Notes: a model not told the origin generated them from the letters alone. 43,184 nt of DNA from Chlamydiota bacterium (GCA_013287145.1 JABDEI010000006.1:1-43184), one strand, 5' to 3'; positions 1 through 8,851 are shown, counted from the first letter of the stretch. Made by a program: numbers and translations.

Positions 1-135
1 ATAGATAAGACCAGGAGCCACGGTCAGTGGCGACACACAGACGTGGATTATCGATACATTTGCAATTGTCTCCGATGGAGAATAGATTTATGCAACAACA
101 CCTTACGAATGTCAGAATGTCAGCCTGACCCCAAT
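1..135 (+). pseudogene. Possible 3' remnant of an NTF2/SnoaL-like gene
   Basis: Around positions 11-82 one plus-strand frame reads GDTQTWIIDTFAIVSDG, which resembles the C-terminal strand region of NTF2-like proteins. It then hits a TAG, and the likely continuation (RFMQQHLTNVRM) lies in another frame and ends in the dispersed GTCAG repeat at 113-137. An in-frame stop is also present at 2-4, so at least two lesions would be needed. The similarity is recalled from family consensus and is weak. The window edge hides any upstream part. The rest of the stretch to 281 shows no gene; 160-200 is a run of CACAGAG-type simple sequence. Confidence 0.28.
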
Positions 136-137
136 CC
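113..137. repeat. Dispersed GTCAGGCCTGAC-family repeat, copy 1
   Basis: The core CAGAATGTCAGCCTGACCCC matches the palindromic core at 14201-14224 and the copy at 31804-31827, with one base of the GGCC centre missing. It lies between the possible NTF2-like remnant and the serine hydrolase gene. Confidence 0.6.
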
Positions 138-281
138 CTATCGGGCACTGGACATAATTTCACACCACAGAGAGCACAGAGAGTTACAGAGAGGAAAGAT
201 AAAAAAGGAAAAATGAATAAATAAAATCGAATTTGTTTTTTATTCATCCTTCCCTCTTCCGCCTTCATCCTTTCTTCAATT

Positions 282-1487
282 TCAGTCAGAACTTTTATTC
301 CGCCAGTGGTAAGTATCTGCAACGCTATTTGTGATCTCTTCCAGCAAAGGCCAGGCTGAATCATTATTCATCATAATGACAACACCTTGTCCGCGAAATG
401 CATATCCAGAAAGTCGTGCAATAAAGCCTTCATCCTGTCCGTCATGACTAAAAACTAAATCTGCGCCATGATTTTCAAGAAATAGTCCAAGACCTGAATC
501 AATTTCTTTATCGCCGATTTTTTGGCGTGTGATCATCTCTTTAACATAATCATGATTGAGAGGTTGTGTTTGCTTGTCTTTGAAAGCAGATTGAATATAT
601 ACAATGAAGCGAGCTAGATCTTTTGGGGTCGTCCATAACCCGGCAGCGCCCATTTCAGGATAAATGTGCCATTGACCCTCCACAGCAACGCCGTTTAAAT
701 AATGACCATAGGCGGCGTGAAGAGCATAAGAGGGGGGTAAGGGTTGCGTAAATGTACTTTCTGACATTCCTAAGGGTTTAAGGACATTATTTTGCATCCA
801 CACATCAAAGTGCTCTCCAGTAATATCTTCGATTAACAGCTGGACAATTGTCGTTCCGCCTCCTGAATATTTGAGCTCCGTTTCGGGTTTAATCATAACT
901 CTCACAGGATCTGAATTTACAAGGGGCTTTTTCCCTTCTAGTATATCTACAACTGTAGGAATTGGAGTTTGTGCCGAATAGCCTGAAAATCCATGAACAC
1001 TGGTCCCGGCAGTATGGGAGAGAAGGCGCCTAAGAGTAACTTTTTCCTTTTTTGTGAATTCATTCTCCGGCACTTTCCATCTCTTTAGATACAGGTTTAT
1101 GTCATCATCTAAAGAAATTTTGCCTTGTTGAACTAGTATGAGTGCGCCAAACGCAGTTATCGGCTTACTGATTGAACCGGCTTGAAACAAAGTATGTTCA
1201 TCAACAGAGGCACTCTTTGGATCAGTCGTTATATGCCCATATCCATGAATCCATTCAATTCTACCATCATTGACAATGGCTATGCTGACGCCAGGTACTT
1301 TGTAGTACTCCATTCTCTCAAGGATATTCATCCTAATATTTGAATTACCGGCAATCAAAACTTTCGGGCGTAAACCATGTTCAACGCTACTTTGTTTAGT
1401 ACGTACATTCTCTTCGGCCTTTGGGGCTTCTGCGGCAGACAAGGTGTTTCCCATAAGGATTCCTAAAGTCAATAAGAGGGCTTTCAT
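282..1487 (-). CDS. Secreted serine hydrolase of the class C beta-lactamase / D-Ala-D-Ala carboxypeptidase fold
   Basis: This is a 401-residue protein of the beta-lactamase PF00144 type, which acylates on an active-site serine and may act on peptides, esters or beta-lactams. The start at 1487 is preferred over upstream Mets because AAGGA lies 8 bases before it and the product then begins directly with a signal peptide (KALLLTLGILMGNTLSAAEA). The SxxK motif SISK is at about residues 105-108, YSG (in place of YxN) at about 207, and HDG (the KTG equivalent) at about 348, so the catalytic set looks intact. It probably acts in the periplasm. The substrate cannot be told from sequence: these proteins are often annotated as beta-lactamases, but many are esterases or peptidases. 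It is transcribed divergently from the porin gene to its right. Confidence 0.88.
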   Translation of the reverse strand: MKALLLTLGILMGNTLSAAEAPKAEENVRTKQSSVEHGLRPKVLIAGNSNIRMNILERMEYYKVPGVSIAIVNDGRIEWIHGYGHITTDPKSASVDEHTLFQAGSISKPITAFGALILVQQGKISLDDDINLYLKRWKVPENEFTKKEKVTLRRLLSHTAGTSVHGFSGYSAQTPIPTVVDILEGKKPLVNSDPVRVMIKPETELKYSGGGTTIVQLLIEDITGEHFDVWMQNNVLKPLGMSESTFTQPLPPSYALHAAYGHYLNGVAVEGQWHIYPEMGAAGLWTTPKDLARFIVYIQSAFKDKQTQPLNHDYVKEMITRQKIGDKEIDSGLGLFLENHGADLVFSHDGQDEGFIARLSGYAFRGQGVVIMMNNDSAWPLLEEITNSVADTYHWRNKSSD

Positions 1488-1696
1488 AAATTGATATCCT
1501 TTTTGCATAAAGAAACCGGATCTCAATTTTGACTGGTTTAATTCAAAAAGCCAAGCAAAACGTTGATACTCTCTTGAATTTGGAATATGATTCAAAATTT
1601 TTCTTTTTTTTAAAAAAAGAGGGGGAGTATAACGATTCAGACAAAGTGGTTAAAACTGTCCCTAACTATGACATCCAAACCAATAAGAGATAACAT

Positions 1697-2809
1697 ATGA
1701 TTCATCTTTTGAAGAAATTTCAAATAAACTGCTTTCTTTTTTTACTAGCAATACTTACAACAAATCTTGCAGTGGCTCACAGCAACGAGTCAACTTTAGA
1801 AACAGAGAATTATCCCGTTTTCGATGAACTAAACGACACTATTTGTTGTCCAAATCTATGTGGAAGCCCTATTTCATTCGAATTGAGTGCAACGCTACTT
1901 TATCTGAAGCCTAATGTGGACGATTCCCATTATGTCCTTTCCTCGTTTGATAATACTTTCAACGGGAGTCTTTATCCTAAGGGAAAACGTCATCAGAATT
2001 CTGTCTCATTCAAGCCTGGTTTTAGGGTAGAAGGCCTTTATGATATATGTCCAGACACCTCTTGTTTAGACTTGCGATACACCTATTTCAATGCTCACTC
2101 AAAAGATTCTGTATCGGGAGACTTCCTATTTGACACCAATGGATTTCCTGGTTTTGGATCCCAGGACTCTCCTGTTTACGCAGGGACGGCGCGATCCAAC
2201 AATTCCTACAACTTTTCTGCCGGTGACATCACCTACAATCGCAACTTTACGTGTTTCTTCCCCGATAATCTCACATTTATCGTCGGTTTACATGCTGCCT
2301 ATATTAAATTCAAAGAGCATACAACTAGTACCGGAACTTTTATTAGCAACGACGCGGTTAAGCCCCTCTCAAATAATCTGCACCGCAATTCTCAATTTTG
2401 TGGCGTTGGTCCCCAAATTGGAGTCGATTATCAATTTCTTTTGTCCAGCCACTGTTGCTTACCCGGCACATGGGCTCTGAGTGCTAAAACAAGGGGGTCC
2501 TTATTGTGTGGAAATACGAAGAGCAATTTGCGTTACGTCACGTTGCGAACTGGTCCTGGGGGCGTTGGCATCCATAATGGCGACTTATGGCGCGTTATTC
2601 CGTCAGCTAGCACTGAGCTTGGTATTAATTATATCCTAAATTGTAAGTGTTTTAGTGCCACAGTTGATTTTGGTTACGAGTTCATGTGGTATAGCAGATG
2701 CGTTAATAAAATAACGGGCTTAGATGTTGCTTTTGCAGGAGATACGGCTGATATTTTTAATAGCTTTAGCCTGCATGGTCCTTACCTAAGAATTAGTTGT
2801 GCCTTCTAA
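1697..2809 (+). CDS. MOMP-like outer-membrane porin (Lpg1974-type family)
   Basis: This 370-residue exported protein has a signal peptide of about 27 residues (FLFLLAILTTNLAVA) followed by a cysteine-rich mature start (DTICCPNLCGSP). Alternating aromatic/polar strands follow, and it ends in an aromatic residue (RISCAF), as outer-membrane barrels do. Repeated strand pairs such as WALSAKTRGSLL and ATVDFGYEFMWY fit the Legionella/Parachlamydia/Simkania family of major-outer-membrane-like porins. The many cysteines fit disulphide cross-linking in the chlamydial outer envelope. The gene stands alone, with an AAGAGA ribosome site about 8 bases before the ATG. The family assignment is by pattern; the exact subfamily is uncertain. 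Confidence 0.8.
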   Translation: MIHLLKKFQINCFLFLLAILTTNLAVAHSNESTLETENYPVFDELNDTICCPNLCGSPISFELSATLLYLKPNVDDSHYVLSSFDNTFNGSLYPKGKRHQNSVSFKPGFRVEGLYDICPDTSCLDLRYTYFNAHSKDSVSGDFLFDTNGFPGFGSQDSPVYAGTARSNNSYNFSAGDITYNRNFTCFFPDNLTFIVGLHAAYIKFKEHTTSTGTFISNDAVKPLSNNLHRNSQFCGVGPQIGVDYQFLLSSHCCLPGTWALSAKTRGSLLCGNTKSNLRYVTLRTGPGGVGIHNGDLWRVIPSASTELGINYILNCKCFSATVDFGYEFMWYSRCVNKITGLDVAFAGDTADIFNSFSLHGPYLRISCAF

Positions 2810-2908
2810 AAAAAGGGTCAAGCCAGGCTTCAATTTTAGGCAAAAAAATTAAGGATTGAGATGGCTACAATAAAAGCAACGATCTTCTTTGACAAGCGCT
2901 TTTAAAGA

Positions 2909-3079
2909 ATGAAAGAAACAACAAAGCCTTCTACCTTAGCACAAGACTATATGCGAGAAGAGATCGAGAAGAAAAAGAAAGAGAAGAAAAGCATAAGCAG
3001 TGCCGAAAAACAAGCCCGCAAAGATGAACAGTTTATGATTAGACAACAAAAAAAGAAGGACAAACAAAGAGGGCATTAA
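2909..3079 (+). CDS. Small lysine-rich hypothetical protein (56 aa)
   Basis: An ATG at 2909 opens a 56-codon frame ending in TAA at 3077-3079. The product is extremely basic and charged (EIEKKKKEKKSIS near residue 18; QQKKKDKQRGH at the end), with no membrane segment and probably helical or disordered. There is no strong ribosome site (TTTAAAGA precedes the ATG). Composition alone cannot prove coding because the DNA is A-rich. It occupies most of an otherwise empty gap between the porin and the acetyltransferase. I do not recognise a family. Confidence 0.35.
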   Translation: MKETTKPSTLAQDYMREEIEKKKKEKKSISSAEKQARKDEQFMIRQQKKKDKQRGH

Positions 3080-3100
3080 ATGATCGGCTTTAATACTTCG

Positions 3101-3745
3101 TCATTCGTGCGATACTAATTCTAATTGGTCTACGTCGAGATGACAGATAAGTTTTAGATATTTATTGATTTTTTCAATCTTCCAATCCCACCAAGCTATT
3201 TTCTGCAGACGTTCAATGGTTTTATCATCGAATCGCATCTTCACAACTTTAGCTGGATTACCGGCGACGATAGAATAAGCTGGGACATCTTTAACAACCA
3301 CAGCCTTGGCGGCAATAATTGCGCCATTGCCTATGGATACACCATTCATAACAAGAGAGTCGTACCCAAACCAAACATCATTCCCAACAACAATGTCTCC
3401 TTTAACAGGCAAGTCATAGACATTAAAAGCATTTTCCCATCCGTGGCCGAATATAGGAAAGGGATAGGTGCTTATTGCGTCGAGTTTATGATCTCCTGTC
3501 ATGATAAAGCGTGTTTCGGCAGCGATTGCACAAAATTTTCCAATAACAAGTTTTACCTTCGAAAAATCGTAGTTATATAGGACATTGTATTCTTCAAATC
3601 TTTCAGGTCCGTATCGCCGATCATCAAAATAGGTATAGTCTCCCACGATGATATTTTTTGCTTTCACGAAAGGTTTAAGAAAGACAAGTTTATTATCATT
3701 CTTAATGGGATAAATGCACATTGGATCTGGACCGGTAATAGTCAT
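3101..3745 (-). CDS. Vat/CatB-type hexapeptide-repeat acetyltransferase
   Basis: This 214-residue enzyme is of the xenobiotic acetyltransferase type, a left-handed beta-helix trimer using acetyl-CoA. Family features run in order: NIIVGDYTYFDD near the N-terminus, VIGKFCAIAAETRFIM, the loop MTGDHKLD with the catalytic histidine at about residue 86, GNDVWFGYDSLVMNGVSIG and GNGAIIAAKAVVVKDVPAYS hexapeptide turns, and WWDW near the C-terminus. The layout matches streptogramin A (Vat) and type B chloramphenicol acetyltransferases. The start at 3745 is chosen because AAAGGAAAG lies 4-12 bases upstream; the frame stays open 16 codons further without a better start. Whether it confers resistance or acetylates another small molecule cannot be decided here. 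Confidence 0.9.
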   Translation of the reverse strand: MTITGPDPMCIYPIKNDNKLVFLKPFVKAKNIIVGDYTYFDDRRYGPERFEEYNVLYNYDFSKVKLVIGKFCAIAAETRFIMTGDHKLDAISTYPFPIFGHGWENAFNVYDLPVKGDIVVGNDVWFGYDSLVMNGVSIGNGAIIAAKAVVVKDVPAYSIVAGNPAKVVKMRFDDKTIERLQKIAWWDWKIEKINKYLKLICHLDVDQLELVSHE

Positions 3746-3900
3746 AATCTTTCCTTTATCAATTTTGGATAAATCTTCTGATGCCCTTATCAAAAGTATA
3801 ACAAAACCAGAAATTCAGTCTAAAGCTAAAGCGCTCTTAACGGCTGAATTATCTATATACTATCCAGGGCCTGTATTCTTAATTGCATATTATAATTGCA

Positions 3901-4142
3901 TTAGCCCGCTTGGGTAGGATGAGTGTGGCTACTTTTGGTTGGACTCGACTTTAGGCTTTTTTTACCGCTAGTGTAGTAAACAGCCTAAAGTCGAGTCCAA
4001 CCAAAAGTAGCCACACTCGGTAGGATTGTGAAGAAACCAAATGGCGTGGAGCTCTTTATCTAGGATACTAAATAGAGGCATCCCGGCTCCAAAGATCATG
4101 GCACCGATGCTCTCTAGCAGTTTCTGGGACGCTCTTTTTGAG
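3901..4142 (-). pseudogene. Unidentified C-terminal gene fragment interrupted by the 98-bp hairpin element
   Basis: On the minus strand a frame reads ASQKLLESIGAMIFGAGM, then PLFSILDKELHAIWFLHNP, up to the hairpin element. Excising the element and one target copy gives HNPTQAG followed by TAA. There is no start in this frame. The ATG that overlaps the stop of the GrpB-GNAT gene (MTQKERP...) is in another frame and terminates after ten codons, so a frameshift would be needed to connect them. The peptide has normal amphipathic composition but I do not recognise the family. It may be the tail of a lost gene that followed the GrpB-GNAT gene in one operon. Confidence 0.35.
3913..4026. mobile_element. 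98-bp hairpin MITE-like element with 8-bp target duplication
   Basis: Bases 3921-3957 and 3982-4018 form a perfect 37-bp inverted repeat around a 24-base centre, starting GAGTGTGGCTACTTTTGG. The direct repeat GGTAGGAT flanks the element on both sides (3913-3920 and 4019-4026), as expected of a target-site duplication. There is no room for a transposase, so it would be moved in trans or be a relic of a larger insertion sequence. Removing the element and one GGTAGGAT copy joins a minus-strand reading frame that ends at TAA 3901-3903 (see 3901-4142). Confidence 0.85.
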
Positions 4143-5105
4143 TCATAAGAATTTACCTATCTCGATATCTTGTGAATCAGTTTCGTAACCATCAGGATCA
4201 TTGAACGGCATTTGCACATATCCATGCTTACAATAGAATTTGTAGGCTTCCTGAGAGGATTGCACTAATAACTTTTTAAAGCCTTGCTGGTGTAACCAGC
4301 GTTCGCAAAGCTTTAAAAATTGGCTTCCGAATCCAAGATTGCGATAAGGGTCTTCAATTGCGATAATTCGCAATGCGGCTCTATGCTCAGGCCAAAGCTG
4401 AAGATGAGCATAACCGATGATTTCTGCATTTTTATAGAAGACAAAATGGATGTGATCTTTGTGTTCGAACGTCCAGGTGTAAGGATCTATATTCGATTTA
4501 AAAAAATATTTCTGCCTTAAGTTGCGCACTGCAGCCCATTCTCGATCAGTCAATGCTTGTACCATGCGCCATCCATCAAAACCATTTTTTGCATCGATAT
4601 TTGCAACAAAGGCGTCTTTCCCGTTGCAATATTGGAGGATGTCCTGAGGAAACTTTGCTGCCAATTCTTCTTTGAGCTTTGCATAACTTTCAGCGTCATC
4701 GGCATGAGAACGCATCCAATCCCGAAATTTCAAGTACCTGCTGATTTCAGGATCGCCTTCCTGATAAACATGGACATTGTGGGTCCTAATATTTTTGTTT
4801 TTTTGAAAAAAACGTCTGAAAGCAATGCCGTATTCGCCTTTAGCTTCGTATCCTAGCGATTCCATCGCTTTTGTTGCTTTATCCACTTCTTGAATATCTC
4901 TAACAACAGGAACTATATCGATGATAGGTTTGGCCTTTAAACCAGGTACAGAGGTTGAACCGATATGATGAATGGCAATGCAATTGTTGCCCAGGGCTTG
5001 TTTGATAAACTTGGCTTCTGATTCAAACATTTCAGGCCAATGTGGATCATAATCGACAACTTCGATATTTCTCTCTATTTTACTGGGTATTTTAGAGGAT
5101 GACAT
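4143..5105 (-). CDS. GrpB-domain (UPF0157) nucleotidyltransferase-fold protein fused to a GNAT acetyltransferase
   Basis: The 320-residue product has two parts. Residues about 12-175 match GrpB/UPF0157, with the nucleotidyltransferase-like segment IHHIGSTSVPGLKAKPIID and later RDWMRSHADDAESYAKLK. Residues about 185-320 form a GNAT domain with the acetyl-CoA loop RNLGFGSQFLKLCERWL and the terminal YKFYCKHGY. GrpB proteins usually stand alone, so this is a fusion coupling a putative nucleotidyl transfer fold with N-acetylation; substrates are unknown. The start at 5105 has GGAGAG seven bases upstream. Two earlier in-frame Mets overlap that ribosome site and are less likely. Its stop overlaps an ATG of a broken downstream frame. 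Confidence 0.87.
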   Translation of the reverse strand: MSSSKIPSKIERNIEVVDYDPHWPEMFESEAKFIKQALGNNCIAIHHIGSTSVPGLKAKPIIDIVPVVRDIQEVDKATKAMESLGYEAKGEYGIAFRRFFQKNKNIRTHNVHVYQEGDPEISRYLKFRDWMRSHADDAESYAKLKEELAAKFPQDILQYCNGKDAFVANIDAKNGFDGWRMVQALTDREWAAVRNLRQKYFFKSNIDPYTWTFEHKDHIHFVFYKNAEIIGYAHLQLWPEHRAALRIIAIEDPYRNLGFGSQFLKLCERWLHQQGFKKLLVQSSQEAYKFYCKHGYVQMPFNDPDGYETDSQDIEIGKFL

Positions 5106-5521
5106 TATAGATCTCTCCATTTGTTGCGCCAAGGACGCAATACCAGGTGTTTTATTTTAATAACCATGAGGAGTTTTTCAATAGCAATAAGCACATCAAC
5201 ATGTTCGCTATTAAAATGCTCTTGGTTGGCAATGCAAGGCGAAGAAGCAATATAGCAGAAATTGTCATCTTTTTCACTCAGTTTTGGCAGAAATTGAACC
5301 AGATTTAACAGAGATAGACGGAAGGACGTCGTGAAAGGGTTGGGATCCTAACAAAAGCTCTGATATGGTTCCTGTGCATTTGGATTTAAGCCAAGGAACA
5401 GCGGATTATGAGCTGCACCGCTAGTGCACCGAGAAAAATTTAAAGGGAGTCTCAATGGATCTTATTAGTATTTTTTTAAGAGCAAAAAAATTTGAGATTC
5501 TGTGAAGGGAGTTAGAAAATA
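5106..5521. other. Gene-poor stretch between the GrpB-GNAT gene and the membrane-anchored GNAT gene
   Basis: No supported gene. A minus-strand frame is open from 5347 to a TAA at 5105-5107 that overlaps the next ATG by one base. It has no ATG, GTG or TTG start in its first half and no recognised motif, so it may be a relic. A degraded GTGAAAGGGTTGGGATCC near 5331-5348 resembles the GGCC repeat family. Confidence 0.4.
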
Positions 5522-6571
5522 TTAAATTGATTGATGTAAAGCCGTACGTAATCTGTGAAGGCCTTCATTGTACTTTACTAATTTCTCTTCCTCCCAGAGG
5601 TCTTTGTAGATTTTTAGTATCTGCTCGCATGTGCGTATAATTGATGGATCAATAAGACTCATATCTTCTGGGTGAGCCTCTAGATAGTTTATTAAATGAT
5701 TCATACCCCCGGGAGATTCAACAGCAGTAGAAAAAATGTACGTATCATTTGGATCAATTTTTAAATAATTAAGACTGTTTTTTTCTTGAGTTTTTCCCCT
5801 TAATAAATAATCCCCTCGACTACCCTTTAAAACATGATAAACATCAAATAACTCGCGAGTTTTTTCGCCTCCATAAAGTCGATCTCCCACACCATGAGCG
5901 GCCATATCGGAAAGAAATACTAAAGCCCCTTCCTCAATAACTAGATTACATGCTTTGTTAAATACTGTTCTTCCGTAACCCTTACCTTGATAGTCATGAT
6001 TTATTTCTATATTTAAGTTGTATACTTTTTGTGAGCCAATTTCTTGGACTAAGCTAGTTGGTTTAGTAATAGTTAATTGTTCGAGAGCTACACATCCCAC
6101 TAATTTGTTTCCCTCAGTAATGCAAACTATCCTGTCTCCTTCTGGTACACCCCCAATAAATTTTTCTATACGTTTTGGCCACATTTCTTTTACTTGGTTG
6201 CAAATTTCAGGATTCACATCGCGCCAATTGATAATTTTAAATGAAGATTGGCTTTCCTTATCTTTGAAAACAATTGGAAGATCTGCATTTCCCTTCAGAG
6301 GGCTGTCAATTTCTTTTGCCACTGGTAACTCAGAAGTTGTGCCTTTCTGTGTGTTTTGCTTGCTTGATGTACTGTTGAAGATTTTTTGAGCTGAGGTATC
6401 AATTTTTTTAGTTATTCCCATGCATTTACCGATCCATGATACTGCTCTTCCTGCTAACTTCCCTATTGAGTAACCAATCACCGCAAGTCCTAAAGTTGCG
6501 ATGCTAAGTACCTTATGATTTTCCGCAAAAGACTTTACTTCATCAAAAAAACCACCACGGACTGATGACAT
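5522..6571 (-). CDS. Membrane-anchored GNAT-domain protein, probably chlamydia-specific
   Basis: This 349-residue protein has a hydrophobic, glycine-rich segment near residues 21-48 (LSIATLGLAVIGYSIGKLAG), a low-complexity linker with S/T/K/Q at about 58-100, and a GNAT domain at about 110-230 with the acetyl-CoA loop YQGKGYGRTVFNKA. A helical tail follows. The N-terminal hydrophobic hairpin could place the enzyme in the bacterial or inclusion membrane; that is inference. There is no cleavable signal peptide. The ribosome site is weak (TCGGGTTT before the ATG). It is a lone gene, separated on both sides by over 250 bases. Protein substrate or small-molecule target cannot be told. Confidence 0.75.
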   Translation of the reverse strand: MSSVRGGFFDEVKSFAENHKVLSIATLGLAVIGYSIGKLAGRAVSWIGKCMGITKKIDTSAQKIFNSTSSKQNTQKGTTSELPVAKEIDSPLKGNADLPIVFKDKESQSSFKIINWRDVNPEICNQVKEMWPKRIEKFIGGVPEGDRIVCITEGNKLVGCVALEQLTITKPTSLVQEIGSQKVYNLNIEINHDYQGKGYGRTVFNKACNLVIEEGALVFLSDMAAHGVGDRLYGGEKTRELFDVYHVLKGSRGDYLLRGKTQEKNSLNYLKIDPNDTYIFSTAVESPGGMNHLINYLEAHPEDMSLIDPSIIRTCEQILKIYKDLWEEEKLVKYNEGLHRLRTALHQSI

Positions 6572-6700
6572 AATAAACCCGAAATGTTATTAGATTAAAA
6601 ATGGTACTTAATATTATTGTAATATATATAAAAATATAAAAATCAATATGTTAATTGTGTTTGGATTATTATTCAACCAAACAATAACAGTTTTTTTGCG

Positions 6701-6740
6701 TAAATTAATGAAAGGGGATGTAAATTAATGAAAGGTGAGA
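6701..6740. repeat. Two 20-bp tandem repeats
   Basis: TAAATTAATGAAAGGGGATG at 6701-6720 is followed directly by a near copy at 6721-6740. The unit contains the ATGAAAGGGG end of the dispersed GGCC repeats, so this may be a decayed copy. The surrounding gap 6572-6852 shows no gene. Confidence 0.55.
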
Positions 6741-6852
6741 TGGATTAAATTTCGCGTTAAAACCATATAAAGGAGAGGGAGCGGTTGGACGCATTCAGAA
6801 CTTTTGAGTGGGATAAATTGAATATTCCAGTTAATCTGTGCATAAAACTTAA

Positions 6853-7438
6853 ATGCTTATGAAAAATATTACTACTTTATCTGGCGTTGCGATGCCATGC
6901 TTGCTTTATGGCACTGCATGGAAAAAAGATAAAACTGCGGATTTGGTCACGACAGCTGTTAAATATGGATTCAGGGGAATTGATACCGCTTGTCAGCCGA
7001 AACATTACAATGAAGCAGGTGTCGGAGAGGCTATTCAAAGGCTATCCAATGATGGCATTACTCGTAAAGATTTGTATATTCAAACTAAGTTTACTCCTTT
7101 AAACGGTCAAGACCCTCTCAATGTTCCCTATAATAGAACAGCTCCTTTGAGCGAGCAAGTGGCCCAATCTTTTGAAGTGTCCAAGAAAAATCTCGAGGTC
7201 AGTTATGTCGATGGGTTGATCCTCCATTCTCCTTTAGAAAATATTGATCGATCGATGATCGCATGGCAAGCCATGGAACAAATCTATAATCAGGGAGGAA
7301 CCAAACAGATTGGCATCAGTAACTGTTATGATTTAGAAATGTTAAAACAGTTATATGAGGCAGCCTTCATTAAGCCGGCGGTTTTACAAAATCGCTTTTA
7401 CCAAGATACGGGTTATGACAAGGAACCGAAAAATCCGG
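6853..7438 (+). pseudogene. 3'-truncated aldo/keto reductase
   Basis: The frame begins as a normal NAD(P)H-dependent aldo/keto reductase: GFRGIDTACQPKHYNEAGVG carries the catalytic Asp and Tyr, LYIQTKF the Lys, and LILHSPL the His, followed by KQIGISN and QNRFYQDTGYDKE. After about residue 190 the family sequence stops and the frame runs 20 codons into the 3' end of the oppositely oriented propeller gene (stop at 7439), ending at 7485. About 80 C-terminal residues, including the last barrel strands and cofactor loop, are missing. A deletion joined the two genes tail to tail. The product is unlikely to fold. The start could be 6853 or 6859; neither has a clear ribosome site. Confidence 0.85.
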
Positions 7439-8851
7439 TTAAAATGCATCGAGTTTGGCCACTCCTCCCAGACCACTTTTTTTGACGAATGTCACGTAAA
7501 TTTTGGTTCCGTCGAAAGAAGTTGCAATGCCATTAATTTTAAAATTTTTCTCCTCTTTAATATGCACTTTTCGAATTGCAATGACACCACCTTGTTGATC
7601 CATCCGAACAATCGTGTTATTTCCCCGATTTGCAACATATATATCTGAATTTTCATCCAAAGTCGTGTTACTTGCCCAACGCGAATCATCCTTATTTCTT
7701 TTGGTCGGGGCCATATCAATTGGAATGTCTAATGCAGATGAATGCAATCTTCGAATTGCCCCCATATTGAAAACTGTATGAAATCCATCTGGGATCGTAG
7801 TGTATGCAACGAGATCGACCACGGCAATTGTATTGGTAAACGGCTCACTGATGAACAATTGTCGCAATACACCTGTCGGTAGATTGTATGGGTTCATCAA
7901 CACGCCTAGGCGAGGGGAGAGGCCCTTGTTATGTTTCCATCTCTTTCCTATTAAAGGTTGAATGGTGCCCGTGGGAGCAATTCCATCGATTCCGAATGCT
8001 GTTTGCGCCTGGATAATGCCGCCATCTGCCGTAACGATGGCAAATGTCGCTTTACATGCGGCGTCTGGACCGCTTCCCAGAAGTGCTAATCCGACGGCTC
8101 CAGTTGACAGAGATCCAGGGATAATTTGTTCTTGGTGTCCAGGATGAACCGGTGGCTCTGTCGCAGTTGTCACTTGATCGCGATTAGTCAATGAGCCCAG
8201 ATATACGCCGCCGATCAAATCATTTGGAGCGCCATTGAGGGATAATCCGGTGGGATCTAAGATAGAACTTGTTCCAACATGCCTAGAGCCAAAAGGGGAG
8301 CTAGCCGGCCAAACGCGACCGAATGCGTTGTTGTTGGATAAACCGAGTGGATTTCCGACTCCCGTAAAGATAGCGGTATTGGCGTTTGGATTGTTGATGC
8401 TGTTCAACCACGATGGGCTGTTAGCGGTGAACATTTGCACATCACCTCCAAGAGCTGAGGCTTGTGTTCCACTCTTTGCAAAGCGACGTGGAACCTTAAG
8501 AATATGCAAAGCATTTGGATTAATGGATAGGATAGACCCTGCCCTGCCATTATCAGGGGCAAGTGGAGATCCAAAATTTGATCCATTGCAGACAAGAATT
8601 CGGCTTGGATCCAGAACAGCTCCTGGCAAAATGTAATTTGGAAAAAGATTTGGAATAGGCCCATCGGCGCATGCATTCGGATCGCTAAGGAATATTCCAA
8701 CTTGTGAGATGGCTGATGGATAAGGAATGTTTTTGACTATGACTTTTGTCTCGGCAGATTGAACTGTTTCTTGTTCACTCGCATTGGCAAAATGCGCAAA
8801 ATGAATCCCCATTGCTATGTAAAGCATGCTTATCAAATAAATGCGTTTCAT
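7439..8851 (-). CDS. Exported beta-propeller protein (NHL/YVTN type)
   Basis: The 470-residue product has a signal peptide (YLISMLYIAMGIHFAHFANA) and mature sequence with propeller-like repeats, for example NRGNNTIVRMDQQGGVIAI and NTIAVVDLVAYTTIPDG, plus TSFDGTKIYVTFV near the end. It resembles the exported TIGR03118-type propellers that are often annotated as hypothetical; this match is recalled, not searched. A periplasmic or surface role such as ligand binding or lactone hydrolysis is possible. The 3' end abuts the truncated reductase. The ribosome site is moderate (AAAGAACGG). A second, unrelated exported propeller lies at 16280-17740. Confidence 0.75.
   Translation of the reverse strand: MKRIYLISMLYIAMGIHFAHFANASEQETVQSAETKVIVKNIPYPSAISQVGIFLSDPNACADGPIPNLFPNYILPGAVLDPSRILVCNGSNFGSPLAPDNGRAGSILSINPNALHILKVPRRFAKSGTQASALGGDVQMFTANSPSWLNSINNPNANTAIFTGVGNPLGLSNNNAFGRVWPASSPFGSRHVGTSSILDPTGLSLNGAPNDLIGGVYLGSLTNRDQVTTATEPPVHPGHQEQIIPGSLSTGAVGLALLGSGPDAACKATFAIVTADGGIIQAQTAFGIDGIAPTGTIQPLIGKRWKHNKGLSPRLGVLMNPYNLPTGVLRQLFISEPFTNTIAVVDLVAYTTIPDGFHTVFNMGAIRRLHSSALDIPIDMAPTKRNKDDSRWASNTTLDENSDIYVANRGNNTIVRMDQQGGVIAIRKVHIKEEKNFKINGIATSFDGTKIYVTFVKKSGLGGVAKLDAF

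Noticed and set aside
5105-5347. Open minus-strand frame overlapping the GrpB-GNAT start by one base
   Set aside because: No ATG, GTG or TTG in its first half, no recognised motif; noted only as a possible relic.
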